64,000 nucleotides of DNA from Streptomyces sp. NRRL B-1140 (lineage in GTDB: Bacteria; Actinomycetota; Actinomycetes; Streptomycetales; Streptomycetaceae): contig NZ_LGEA01000092.1 in NCBI RefSeq assembly GCF_001280065.1, forward strand, positions 89,121-153,120, in the 5' to 3' direction. Both the position numbers and the translations under genes were made by a program. Positions 24,498 through 33,094 of this stretch are shown in pieces (the stretch's first letter is position 1; every line of letters begins with the position of its first letter). The notes beneath the pieces were generated by a model that saw only the letters and a list, made by a program, of their open reading frames with translations, was not told the origin of the DNA and searched no databases.

Positions 24498-27059
24498 TCA
24501 GAGGATGCCCGTCAGATCACTTGTGAGCTCCGTAGGGATCTTCCCAAGTTGCGCAAGAATAGCATCCCTGAGCTTGTCAGGACGAGCACCCAAGAAGACA
24601 TTGTCTCCTTGCACACGGACCATGTTGGGCGCAAGGATCGACATGCCGTGGAGTACGGCATATACGTCCTTTTTAGTCGGGAACTCCTTGTTTCCGCTCT
24701 GATCCCGGATCGTTTTGGCGATGACCGGTGTAGTGAGCATGTCCGGCTCATCGAAACCGATCTCATGCAGAGCAGAGAACAAGTCGGTGTAGCTGAGGTG
24801 TTGAAGGGAAATGACTTCTTGCGTCAGGCCCTCAACAAACTCATGCACCTCGTCTGGGTCATAGAGCGTGAATACGTCCTTCAGACGTTCCAGGTCCATA
24901 GGACCTTTAGTGGCATTAAGCACAACCAGAGTCCCTAGATCGCGCGCACGCATTGGTGTGACTTTATGCTGAGTGCACTCACGGGTCAAAGCCCCGCTCT
25001 CGAACTCGGGCCCTACAACCAGGGTGAAGTCAGCCGCGTGATCGTCGCGGTGTCGAACTAGCCCCGCTACTCCGACGTTTCCAGTCTTAACCTTCCTGTT
25101 TATCGATGACTTGGCGTCATAAGTGACAGCGTACGAGGCCCTCTTTGTGGCACCCTTCTTCGTGATCGGTGCTCGCGCCACACCCTCGGGATTGTTCGAT
25201 CCACCTAGACGCTCGACGACAAACCCAAGACTTTCAAGAGCGTCCCCGAGGATTTGCTCCAAAGCCTTATCGTTCGAATGAACCGCGGCTTCCTCAAGGA
25301 GCTCAGCGATCTGAGCTCCGCTACGCCGGCGAAGCCTCGCGACCAGCCTATACAACTGGTCTCGATGCAGGTCGACTTGACCGAGCGTTGCTTCATCCAC
25401 GCCCATTTGGATCATGTAAGCACGGCTGAGGAGTTCGACGACTGAACTATCTCGCAACAGTAGGCGCAGCTCGTGCGTGGAAGCGTACTCGCGAGCGAAC
25501 GGATGATTCTCGTTGATGATGATGCGTCGCGTAGAAATATCGTAGACCACGAGGTGTGCATCACCGTCGAGGGATTCAAAAGTGACACCGCTGATAACAT
25601 CAGCCGGCGTCTCAACCGTATCCCACGAGTCGACTTGCTCTTTGGTCGGTTCTTCTTCAGACCCGAGAACAAAACTGGGCAAGCTCTGACTCTGAAGCCC
25701 ATCCTCGATGGCCCGCTGCAACGGTTCGAGCGGTACAGTTCCCCACGTCTCCGTCAGCACCTCTCCAGCGTCGGGCCAGGCAGCTTTTTTGGCCTTGTCG
25801 TGGGTTGTGCGGGCCAGGTTAAAGAGTTCCTTCAAGAACGCTTGCGCAATCTCCAGCTCACGACTTTCGAGAACGGCTTCGCGATTCACTGCAAGGCTCG
25901 CGTTAAGCCCGTCCACACGAACAGCGGCGCGGAACTTTGCCCATGCCGAGTGGTTAAGGTTACTCAGACCGAAATAAGGGTCTTCATAATTGACCACTCG
26001 CCCCATGATGTTGACGAAGAACCCGTTTGACGCGCCTTTGGCGTCACTCTTCTTCTTGGAGATGGACTCCTGATAGAGCGTTACCGTGCCGGTAACTTCT
26101 CCGAGTCCCTCGATCATCACGTGGGGATATGGAGTTGAGTGAGTCACGACGGGTATAACCTCGTCCTGCCCAGGCTCGTCACCCTTCAAGGTGATGTGCG
26201 TGATCTCCGCATTATCACCGATCACCCAGGCCTCAGAAACCGCGGTATCCAACTTAGATGACTTCAACGGTTCATCGTTGAATACGATGCTAACGTTCCC
26301 CCCAAGCGGGAGGCTCGTGCGCAGCATGCGCCGAATACGTCCCTGCTGCATCTCGCGACCCAACGGCTTGAGATCCGTTAGCAGTGCAAGAGTCCACGTT
26401 CCGGAGGGCTCAGGTTTAGGAGGTATGGAACCGCCGAATTCCTGGTACTCGTCCCAGACTTCGGCGTTGTTCAGTGCCTGCAGTGAACTACGAATTCTGT
26501 CTCCGCCGCCCAGGCTTTCGAGGAAGGTTTCGAGGTCTTCCTCGCTAAGGATACGCACGGGAAGCGGAAGAGGTTCGATGTGCAGTGCCGTTGGGTCGCC
26601 ACCGATATGCCGATAATCCATGGTGACGGCGCGTATTACCCCGTCAGCAAACTTGCATATATACGTCAACTGATGAGCCAGGACGTAGGTTGCAAGCTTA
26701 CCGATGCCGAATTTTCCAATCAGCGGCCTCTCGGATACCCGATGCGCTTTCGTGGAATGAGCCACCGACCAGAGCAGCTTGAACCCTTCAACGTCCATGG
26801 ATTCGCCGTTATCCAGGACCCATACGATGGCGTCTTCGGCACTAAGGTCGGGGCTAAAGCCCACGTGAATGGAGGTCGCCTTCGCATCCCAACTGTTCGA
26901 GATCAGCTCTTCGAAGGTCTTGTTGGGCGACTTATACAACTGCTCGCTGAACAGTTGCAGAAACTGCGGGCCGATGGTCACACTGACTTCAGCGTCAGGC
27001 ACCTCCGTGCCAAGTGCCCTTACGTCAATTACCGCAGCGTCGGTCGTCTGACTCCCCAT
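24498..27059 (-). CDS. GHKL (MORC/MutL-like) ATPase with predicted PD-(D/E)XK nuclease domain
   Basis: This 853-residue protein opens with a GHKL ATPase: N box EELISNSWDA (about 50-59), G1 DNGESM (about 83-88) and G2 IGKFGIGKLA (about 114-123), as in MutL, Hsp90 and MORC. A middle part of about 400 residues follows. Around 600-740, ALESLGFVVERLGGSNNPEGVA followed by YAVTYDAKSS resembles a PD-(D/E)XK fold, with the late Asp-Ala-Lys as the catalytic DxK. The last 90 residues look helical, perhaps a winged helix. Prokaryotic MORC-like ATPases have been described in restriction-modification loci, and the neighbouring methyltransferase supports that. The ATG at 27059 is preferred to the GTG 12 bp upstream. 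Confidence 0.8.
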   Translation of the reverse strand: MGSQTTDAAVIDVRALGTEVPDAEVSVTIGPQFLQLFSEQLYKSPNKTFEELISNSWDAKATSIHVGFSPDLSAEDAIVWVLDNGESMDVEGFKLLWSVAHSTKAHRVSERPLIGKFGIGKLATYVLAHQLTYICKFADGVIRAVTMDYRHIGGDPTALHIEPLPLPVRILSEEDLETFLESLGGGDRIRSSLQALNNAEVWDEYQEFGGSIPPKPEPSGTWTLALLTDLKPLGREMQQGRIRRMLRTSLPLGGNVSIVFNDEPLKSSKLDTAVSEAWVIGDNAEITHITLKGDEPGQDEVIPVVTHSTPYPHVMIEGLGEVTGTVTLYQESISKKKSDAKGASNGFFVNIMGRVVNYEDPYFGLSNLNHSAWAKFRAAVRVDGLNASLAVNREAVLESRELEIAQAFLKELFNLARTTHDKAKKAAWPDAGEVLTETWGTVPLEPLQRAIEDGLQSQSLPSFVLGSEEEPTKEQVDSWDTVETPADVISGVTFESLDGDAHLVVYDISTRRIIINENHPFAREYASTHELRLLLRDSSVVELLSRAYMIQMGVDEATLGQVDLHRDQLYRLVARLRRRSGAQIAELLEEAAVHSNDKALEQILGDALESLGFVVERLGGSNNPEGVARAPITKKGATKRASYAVTYDAKSSINRKVKTGNVGVAGLVRHRDDHAADFTLVVGPEFESGALTRECTQHKVTPMRARDLGTLVVLNATKGPMDLERLKDVFTLYDPDEVHEFVEGLTQEVISLQHLSYTDLFSALHEIGFDEPDMLTTPVIAKTIRDQSGNKEFPTKKDVYAVLHGMSILAPNMVRVQGDNVFLGARPDKLRDAILAQLGKIPTELTSDLTGIL

Positions 27060-27470
27060 ACCCGCCCCCACTTCACAGCACGGCCTGCGTGACTGCTGAC
27101 CGTCTCCCCCTCGTCACGGACTGCTGCGGATCTTACCAACGGCATGGCGCCCTGCCCAGGCCTGCGAGTTGGGTGCCGGCGCGTCAGGGACGTTACAACA
27201 AGGCTGTCGCCGCGATCTTATGACGAACAGTCACCTGGCAGGCTGGCTGCCTGCGAGGACTGGTCCAGCGCCCGCGGGACCCAAGCCCGTCCGGGGCCAG
27301 CCGGTGAGGCTCGGTCGCTCGATCAAGCGGCGGTGCGCGGCCGCTCCCGACAGCCTGAACGATGCAGACAGCAACTGCTGCCGCGTCACGATGCACAAAA
27401 TCGCAGCCAACACCTGCCGGTCACGGTGCCAACGCCAGCCATCCCCTGAGGTCGGGTTACGCGGCAATCC
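27060..27470. other. Intergenic region between the ATPase/nuclease and HNH genes
   Basis: This 411-bp stretch has several short overlapping open frames on the plus strand (for example 27144-27449), none with a ribosome binding site or recognisable sequence. It should hold the promoter of the ATPase-methyltransferase operon and the 3' end of the HNH transcript. Confidence 0.45.
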
Positions 27471-28484
27471 TCAGAGGGGCTCCACCGTTACCTCGTTTAG
27501 TTCTGATAGCTGTCGCTCATACTCGGCAGCAACTTTGGGGGAGTTACACGCGGCGCGAAATGTCCGATTTTGGTCCCATTCGGTGAGGAGCCGGTTTCCC
27601 TTGCTGGCATTGCACTTGCGGCACGCGGGGACCAGGTTTGAAGGGTGCTCCCATCCACCATGGCTCGCCAGTGGACGAACGTGATCGACTTCAGTTGCCA
27701 ACTCGCCGCAGTAGACGCACGACCCCTCGTTCCGGATCCGCTCATACTCTGCCGCTGAAAGCGGCCCAGCCACCTGAGCTGCCAGCTTTCGGGCGCGGTA
27801 GGCATTGCAGCTCGCCCGCGATAGAGCCGCACGCACGTCAGCTGGTAGTTGTCGCCACCAACAGGGACCGCACCGGGTGGTCCGGCCCCAGAAGAACTCC
27901 CCACAGTCGGGACACTCGCGGTCCGACTTGCGGCAGTCGTTACAGAGCCTGCGATCACCCCAAAAGACCGTATCGCAGTCCTGCGTGCCACATTCGCGCT
28001 CGATTGTCCGGCAGCCCAAACACAGGCGGGTGGTACCGCGATAGACGTTCTTGCAACCTTCGGTCGCGCACTCTCGATTGACAGAGCGGTGGTCCCAGCA
28101 GCGGGACTGAGTGCCACGATACGTTTGGGTGCATCCCTTCGCCACGCACTGCCGATCGGTCGTCAGGCATGAGCGGCAATGCAGAGCGTTGCCACGATAG
28201 ACGCTCGTGCAATCATCTGTGAGGCACTCGCGCCATGTGGCCCTGCACCGACTGCAGAAGCGATTACCTGCCCGGAAACGGTGTTGGCACCCCTCCGCAG
28301 CGCACTCCCGTTCCGGATAGCGATGCTCTGAGCAGAAGCGGCTCCCCGCAGACCAGAAATCCTTGCCGCAGTCGGGGGCTGCGCACTCTTTCCACTTCGC
28401 CCGATGCCTAGTACAGAAGCGGTTGGTGGCCTTGTAACTCCGATCGCACGACGGCTCCGCACAGACTCGTTCTCTCGGCGCCAT
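27471..28484 (-). CDS. HNH endonuclease with eight tandem cysteine-rich modules
   Basis: This 337-residue protein has residues 7-210 built from eight repeats of about 26 residues. Most read C-x4-C, then an aromatic residue, then about ten residues and C-x2-[HC], each apparently a small zinc site. The C-terminal HNH domain (about 258-310) has CVYCGELATEVDHVRPL and NLVPACRKCNASKGN, with the structural CxxC pairs and the catalytic His. Mobile-element HNH enzymes cut DNA as homing or defence nucleases; the long cysteine array probably binds nucleic acid. It is the last gene before attR. Confidence 0.85.
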   Translation of the reverse strand: MAPRERVCAEPSCDRSYKATNRFCTRHRAKWKECAAPDCGKDFWSAGSRFCSEHRYPERECAAEGCQHRFRAGNRFCSRCRATWRECLTDDCTSVYRGNALHCRSCLTTDRQCVAKGCTQTYRGTQSRCWDHRSVNRECATEGCKNVYRGTTRLCLGCRTIERECGTQDCDTVFWGDRRLCNDCRKSDRECPDCGEFFWGRTTRCGPCWWRQLPADVRAALSRASCNAYRARKLAAQVAGPLSAAEYERIRNEGSCVYCGELATEVDHVRPLASHGGWEHPSNLVPACRKCNASKGNRLLTEWDQNRTFRAACNSPKVAAEYERQLSELNEVTVEPL

Positions 28485-28558
28485 GCCCCTCCCTGGCCGT
28501 TCGGTCGCTCGGCTGGAGCGTAGCCGTGGGGTACGACAATGGCGTGGTCAGGCTTGCT

Positions 28559-28576
28559 CGTGGACTACCTGTGGAC
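28559..28576 (+). promoter_or_regulatory. Candidate integrase arm-type site, right
   Basis: CGTGGACTACCTGTGGAC matches the left arm site at 13829-13846 in 16 of 18 bases with the same orientation, and lies 78 bp before the right core copy. Together they flank the core in the excised circle. Confidence 0.55.
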
Positions 28577-28636
28577 GGATCCTGCCCGACCGCAGGAGCA
28601 CGAAGCGCCTACCAGCAGCTTCGTCAGACCATGAAG

Positions 28637-28783
28637 CGGCCTCCGGAGCCGTGTGCTCAGGTTCGAATCCTGCCGGGGGCACCTTGCATGAGGTGCCCAA
28701 AGACCCCGCCATCAGCGCTTTCGCTGGGACGGGGTCTTCGTGTGTGTGCAGGCGTATGCCACCCGGAGCGGCCGTATGTCGGG
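28637..28783 (+). repeat. attR: right copy of the attachment repeat with tRNA 3' fragment
   Basis: This copy holds the last 44 bases of tRNA-Arg and its terminator, without the 5' half, so it is not a working tRNA. It is identical to attL over 28658-28740, differs by one base at 28657, and drifts beyond 28740. It marks the right end of the element. Confidence 0.93.
28700..28738 (+). terminator. Duplicate tRNA terminator in attR
   Basis: Identical copy of the hairpin at 13742-13780. On the minus strand it also stands between the chromosome to the right and the HNH gene region. Confidence 0.6.
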
Positions 28784-28942
28784 GGCTGCGGCTGAGGCGT
28801 GGACGGGATCTTGGAGCATCGCTGCAGGTGAGCGGCGCTTACAGTGGACGGACAGCTGATGCTCATCGCAGCGGTGCGTCTCGCGATCCAGTTCGCCGGC
28901 CGCGATGCCGTCACATGACAGTCGACTGTTTAGATCAGCTGC

Positions 28943-29688
28943 ATGACTGACTGGTCCCGGCTCCGCCACGCCTACGGCACGGCGGAAGACGTCCCCGGCC
29001 TGCTCGATGGAGCGAGTGCGGACCCGCAGAGCTCCGACTGGGACGAACTGTGGTCCAGGCTGTGCCATCAGGGCACCGTCTACTCGGCGAGCTACGCAGC
29101 CTTGCCCGCTCTGACCCGGATGGCGCGGTAATGGTCGACCACGGACCGTCAGACGCCACTGTGTCTGGGCCGGCTCGATCATGGCCGGTATGGACCGACC
29201 CCATGACGCGATAGATCCCCGGGTGGCCTACGCCTCGGAGATATCAGAGCTGATCCGACTGACCGAGGAAGCCTCCAGGACTCCGCACTCCCTGACGCCC
29301 CGGCTACGTACATCGATGTGCTGGCCACGCTGTCGAGCCTTCAGGGGGTGGAGGTCTGGGGCGAGCAGCTCGACGGATTGAACGACGGGGAGTACGAGGT
29401 TTCCTGTCCAAAGTGCATTTCGGAGAACTTCATACTCCTAGGGAGAACGGCTTCTTTTCCACCACGGACAGCATGCACATGAAGCAGTCGAGCTCAAGAA
29501 AGGTACCGCTGCAGCTCCGGTCCCCCGAAACCTTGGACGCACTGTCCCGCACCCTTCGCTCGCGCGCACTCGCGGACGGCCACCCGGACATCGCCCACAA
29601 GTTGACCTACGTCTTCGGCCACGCACAGTGCGCCGAGTGCGACGCAGTCTTCAACGTGGTGGAAGCCATCACCACTCGATGGGGCTGA
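28943..29688 (+). pseudogene. Decayed gene of unknown function beside attR
   Basis: Pieces of one ancestral reading frame can be joined. The first, MTDWSRLRHAYGTAEDVPGL, ends at a TAA inside MAR*WS at 29129-29131. A shift near 29169 leads to MAGMDRPHDAIDPRVAYASE, another near 29270 to a stretch reading PATYIDVLATLSSLQGVEVW, and a last near 29440 to ENGFFSTTDSMHMKQSSSRK and the end at 29688. One stop and about three frameshifts show long inactivation. The start resembles a family of Streptomyces hypothetical proteins. No domain is assigned. Confidence 0.7.
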
Positions 29689-29741
29689 TGAGATCGCACC
29701 CGTCCCCCAACGGACAGTCGCAGATACGTGACGAGGTCCAC

Positions 29742-32207
29742 TCAGGACCAGGGGGGTGTTGGCGTGCCGTCCGGATCCAGCCCATGGGGCCATCGGTCTC
29801 TGAGATACCCGCTTAGAAAATCCCCGTCTTCACCCGCGTCGGTGGCGTGCCGGTACAGGGATTCGGCGTCATCGTGGTCCCCGGCTTCTTCCCGCATCCG
29901 TCCCAATTCGACCAAGGGGCTGGCGTAGCCCGCGTCGGCGGCCCGCAGGGCGAGGGCTCGCGCGTCGCCGAGTTCGCCGGACTCCCGCCGTAGCCGCGCC
30001 AGTTCAGCCAGGGCATACGCCTTACCGGCACTGGCGGCGTGCCAGTAGAGGGCTTCGGCAGTGACGTGGTCCTTGGCCTTTTCCCGCATCCGCGCCAGCC
30101 TGAGCAGAGGCCTGGCGTAGCCCGCGTCGGCGGCCCGCAGCGCTAGGGCCCTTGCGCTGTCATAGTCCCCGGACTCGCTCTGTATCGACACCAGATCGAC
30201 CAAGATCTCATCCTCGCCTGCTGCGGCAGCCTCCCAGGCATAGGGCTCGGCTCTGTCAAGATCACCGGATTTCGCAAGCAGCCTCAGGAGGCTCGATACG
30301 ATGGCACGCTCGGACGCATTCCGGGTAAAAGCTTCGCGTTCGTTCTGAATGCCATATTCCTCGCGAAGGGCCTGGGCGCTTGCGTAGTCCCCGGACATCT
30401 CCCGCATGGTTGCCAGATGGGCAAGGGCATAGGGGTCGCCAGCTTCGGTGGCTTGCCGGGCCAGTGTCTCGGCGCCGTCGTGGTCCCCAACCTTCTGTCG
30501 CATCAAAGCCAGGCTGGTCAAGCCACGGACGTCACCACTGGCGAAGGCCTGCCGGTATAACGCTTCGGCGCTGTCATCGTCTGCGGACAGCTCCCTTGAC
30601 CACCCGAATTCGATCAGGGCACGAGCGTCGCCGATCCTGCCGGCCTGTAGAGCCAGCGCCTCGGCAGCGTTGTGATCACCGGAGTTCTCGCGTGTCCAAG
30701 CCAGGCTGATGAGTGCGTCTTTGCTGCCGGCGTCGGCAGCCCGATGGTAGAGATGATGGGCCCACTGCAAGCGATGTCGGGATTGGGCTGCATCAGCAAT
30801 TCTGCAGAGAGCATCGGGGTCGGTGAGGTGGGTGTACGCAGCGTGCCAGAAAGAGGCTGGCGGGCACTGAGCCTGGCGGGTGTTGCGGCCGTGCTGTTCG
30901 AGATAATCGGCGAGTCGAAACATCGTCACCGCTTCCGGGACACGGACAGTGGATTGCCTCGGGCCAGCGGGAGGCCCAGGAGGCTGATGCTTCGGACGGT
31001 CGCCGGTGCGCCGCAGTGGCGCCTGCTTGCCATGCACAAGACGAGTGAGGTCAGCAAACACCGATTGCACCCAGTCCTCGGTGAGCTCATCAAAGTCCTG
31101 ATCGCTGAGGTAGTCGACAGCTGCGTCAATGAGGAAAGCTTGCGGAAGATGCACTTTCGCCCCGAGGCGGCGTGCGTCCATCGCTGCATTCAGCACGGCC
31201 TTGGCCGCCGCGGTGGCGTTCGCGTAGCGGTGCAGCAATTCGGGGGCGCCGGCGAGGTCCTGCGTGACCCGCCCATCCGTGGCTCGGGTGAGGGCTTCGG
31301 CCAGCAGCCTGTCGCCGTCTTTGGCGAGGACGGCTGCCATGCTCAGCGCTTCGTGGTCGAAGGCTTCCGGGACGGTTAGGGTCCGCCCGGCGAGCAGTTC
31401 CCGGGTTCGGCTGTATGGATCTTCCTTGCCAGATGTTGGCGGGGTTGCGTACTCGTCGGCGAAGTTGGGCCAGAGGGTACCCAGAACCAATACTGGTCCG
31501 CGTCCGGGCTGGGTGAGCAGGACATGGATGGCGGCCGCGACTCGCTCACCCATGCGAGGGTGGCCGAGGTAGTGCTGTGCCTCGTTGAGCCATACCACTG
31601 TGTGGGGCATTACGTGTTCGAGACCGTCGAGTATGGCCTCGGCTCGTGTCGGGTCAAAGGGGTGCCACAACCGCCATCTCTCCTTCGCGAGTGGTTGGAC
31701 GGCTTCCCAGCAAGACCTGGTTTTCCCGGTCGAGGACGACCCGACCAGGACCACCATCCGGCTTTGGCCCTGAGCGGCATCCTGCACTATGTCTGCCAGG
31801 ACGCGGTCATGGGCTCGCAACACGTAGCCAGGCATTACTCGCTCCCGCATGCCACCCATCGCGTGTCCACGGAAGGCGGGGCCAGCGGGGTGGACCTCCA
31901 AGTCGTGAGGGTTCCACTCGCTGATCATCTTGCCCGGCCCCTGACCCTGTCCACGGACTGGGGCGCTGTCTCCGGCAGCGGTCCGCCGCAGGGCCAGCAG
32001 TTCCTTGTCCGGAAGGCGCAGTACGCGGGCCAAGGCTGCGACCGTCTCGGCCGAGGGTGGGATAGGAGCATCCGCTTGAAAGGCCAGTTGCACCGTCGTG
32101 CGGCTCAATCCTGCCTGGACAGCGAGCTGGGTCTTGGTCAGCCGTACGCGGGCCAGCCCGTCGGCCAGTCTCTTGCGTAGCGCGATGAGCGCCGCGGCAC
32201 GGTCCAT
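29742..32207 (-). CDS. XRE-type HTH / P-loop NTPase / tetratricopeptide repeat protein
   Basis: This 821-residue protein combines an N-terminal HTH (about 20-60, RLTKTQLAVQAGLSRTTVQLAF), a P-loop ATPase with Walker A VGSSSTGKTRS (about 155-165) and Walker B-like TVVWLNEAQ (about 206), and about ten helical TPR/Sel1-like repeats from about 440 to 800 (units such as GDHDGAETLARQATEAGDPYALAHLATMRE). The layout recalls STAND-type sensors and regulators. The ATG at 32207 follows AGGACGAG; a GTG 15 bp upstream is less likely. It sits outside the element. Confidence 0.8.
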   Translation of the reverse strand: MDRAAALIALRKRLADGLARVRLTKTQLAVQAGLSRTTVQLAFQADAPIPPSAETVAALARVLRLPDKELLALRRTAAGDSAPVRGQGQGPGKMISEWNPHDLEVHPAGPAFRGHAMGGMRERVMPGYVLRAHDRVLADIVQDAAQGQSRMVVLVGSSSTGKTRSCWEAVQPLAKERWRLWHPFDPTRAEAILDGLEHVMPHTVVWLNEAQHYLGHPRMGERVAAAIHVLLTQPGRGPVLVLGTLWPNFADEYATPPTSGKEDPYSRTRELLAGRTLTVPEAFDHEALSMAAVLAKDGDRLLAEALTRATDGRVTQDLAGAPELLHRYANATAAAKAVLNAAMDARRLGAKVHLPQAFLIDAAVDYLSDQDFDELTEDWVQSVFADLTRLVHGKQAPLRRTGDRPKHQPPGPPAGPRQSTVRVPEAVTMFRLADYLEQHGRNTRQAQCPPASFWHAAYTHLTDPDALCRIADAAQSRHRLQWAHHLYHRAADAGSKDALISLAWTRENSGDHNAAEALALQAGRIGDARALIEFGWSRELSADDDSAEALYRQAFASGDVRGLTSLALMRQKVGDHDGAETLARQATEAGDPYALAHLATMREMSGDYASAQALREEYGIQNEREAFTRNASERAIVSSLLRLLAKSGDLDRAEPYAWEAAAAGEDEILVDLVSIQSESGDYDSARALALRAADAGYARPLLRLARMREKAKDHVTAEALYWHAASAGKAYALAELARLRRESGELGDARALALRAADAGYASPLVELGRMREEAGDHDDAESLYRHATDAGEDGDFLSGYLRDRWPHGLDPDGTPTPPWS

Positions 32208-32343
32208 CTGCTCGTCCTGCACCTAACCAACCCCCGAGTTGGTGTGTTCGCCGGTGTTCATCATCGTCCGATCACACCCTGGCGAACCTCTCTTCCGCGA
32301 CCTTCGAGCACGTCAGCACCTCACCGACTGCAAGGAGTTTGTG

Positions 32344-32553
32344 GTGCCCGCTCTCACCGTTGTCCTGTTCACCGCTGCACTGGTGATTGTCCTCGCGCTG
32401 CTGGCCGCTGCCGGGACGGGCAAACTCGCCCGCTTGGACGGTGCCACGTATCCGGCTGCTCTCATGCGAGCTGCCGCTGCGTTCACTGCGGTTCTCACTC
32501 TCGCGACTGCTCTGACAGGCGCTCTCGTCGGAGTCTTTTCCTGCGCTGATTAA
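32344..32553 (+). CDS. Small two-helix membrane protein
   Basis: This 69-residue protein has two hydrophobic segments (about 3-24 and 39-63) and no other feature. The GTG at 32344 follows AAGGAG by six bases. It is divergent from the TPR gene. It may be a small integral membrane protein of unknown function; the codon bias supports a real gene. Confidence 0.6.
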   Translation: MPALTVVLFTAALVIVLALLAAAGTGKLARLDGATYPAALMRAAAAFTAVLTLATALTGALVGVFSCAD

Positions 32554-32676
32554 CGAGGGGCCGGAGCAATCGTCGGTGTTCGACGTTCCGGCTGACTCAC
32601 ACGCCTGGCACCTTGGCTCACGTGCGCGACAGACGAATTCGTTGACTGCCGGCCTCTGTTGTGCGTTCGGCAGCCC

Positions 32677-33090
32677 TCAGGCCTCGTTCTGTCTCATTGC
32701 GCACAACGCCCAGACGATGAATCCCGACACCGCGATCATCACGATCGACCAGACCGGGTAGTACGGCAGGGAGAGGAAGTTGGCGATGATGACCAGGGCG
32801 GCGATGCACACGCCGGCCACGCGGGCCCAGGTCGCCGCCACGAAGAGGCCGAAGCTGACGGTGAAGGCGAGCACGCCCAGGGCCAGGTGGATCCAGCCCC
32901 AGGCGGTCAGGTCGAGCGCGAAGGCGTAGTTCCGGGTCGTGGCGAAGACGTCGTCGTCTGCGATCTCCGCGATGCCGCGCAGGATGTCGACGACGCCGCC
33001 CAGTATGAGCATGACGGCCGCGAACACGGTCACGCCGGTGGCCCATTCGCGCAGGGACGTGCCGGAGCTTCCCGAGTGCGTGGCCGTCAT
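32677..33090 (-). CDS. DUF7144-type four-helix membrane protein
   Basis: This 137-residue protein has four hydrophobic helices (about 18-38, 60-80, 85-103, 108-130) and motifs such as GWIHLALGVLAF and YYPVWSIVMIAV that are typical of an actinobacterial membrane family of unknown role. It starts just 4 bp after the stop of the SHOCT protein, so they are probably one operon of small stress-related membrane proteins. Confidence 0.8.
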   Translation of the reverse strand: MTATHSGSSGTSLREWATGVTVFAAVMLILGGVVDILRGIAEIADDDVFATTRNYAFALDLTAWGWIHLALGVLAFTVSFGLFVAATWARVAGVCIAALVIIANFLSLPYYPVWSIVMIAVSGFIVWALCAMRQNEA

Positions 33091-33094
33091 GCCG

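Larger units (their letters stand above)
13700..28740. mobile_element. Integrated AICE (pSAM2-type) in tRNA-Arg(CCG)
   Basis: The element is bounded by a direct repeat of 83 identical bases (13700-13782 and 28658-28740); with one mismatch it extends left to 13679 and 28637. It is about 14.96 kb. It carries every expected module: tyrosine integrase and excisionase next to the tRNA, RepSA-like rolling-circle initiator, spread genes, FtsK-like TraSA translocase, GntR repressor with operators, and a Nudix Pif-like gene. The right third (about 22.6-28.5 kb) is cargo with clearly lower GC. No gene of the conjugation core looks broken, so it may still excise and transfer. Transfer in this class moves double-stranded DNA with a single translocase. 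Confidence 0.95.

Noticed and set aside
24498..27059. Reading the GHKL protein as Hsp90 or the mismatch repair protein MutL.
   Set aside because: Only the GHKL boxes are shared; the middle and C-terminal parts and the adjacent methyltransferase do not fit either.
27144..27449. A 101-codon plus-strand frame in the cargo intergenic region.
   Set aside because: No ribosome binding site, no recognisable sequence, and it overlaps other equally weak frames.
29181..29688. Two apparent small plus-strand genes (29181-29381 and 29413-29688).
   Set aside because: They join with the piece at 28943 into one degraded coding sequence and lack ribosome binding sites.
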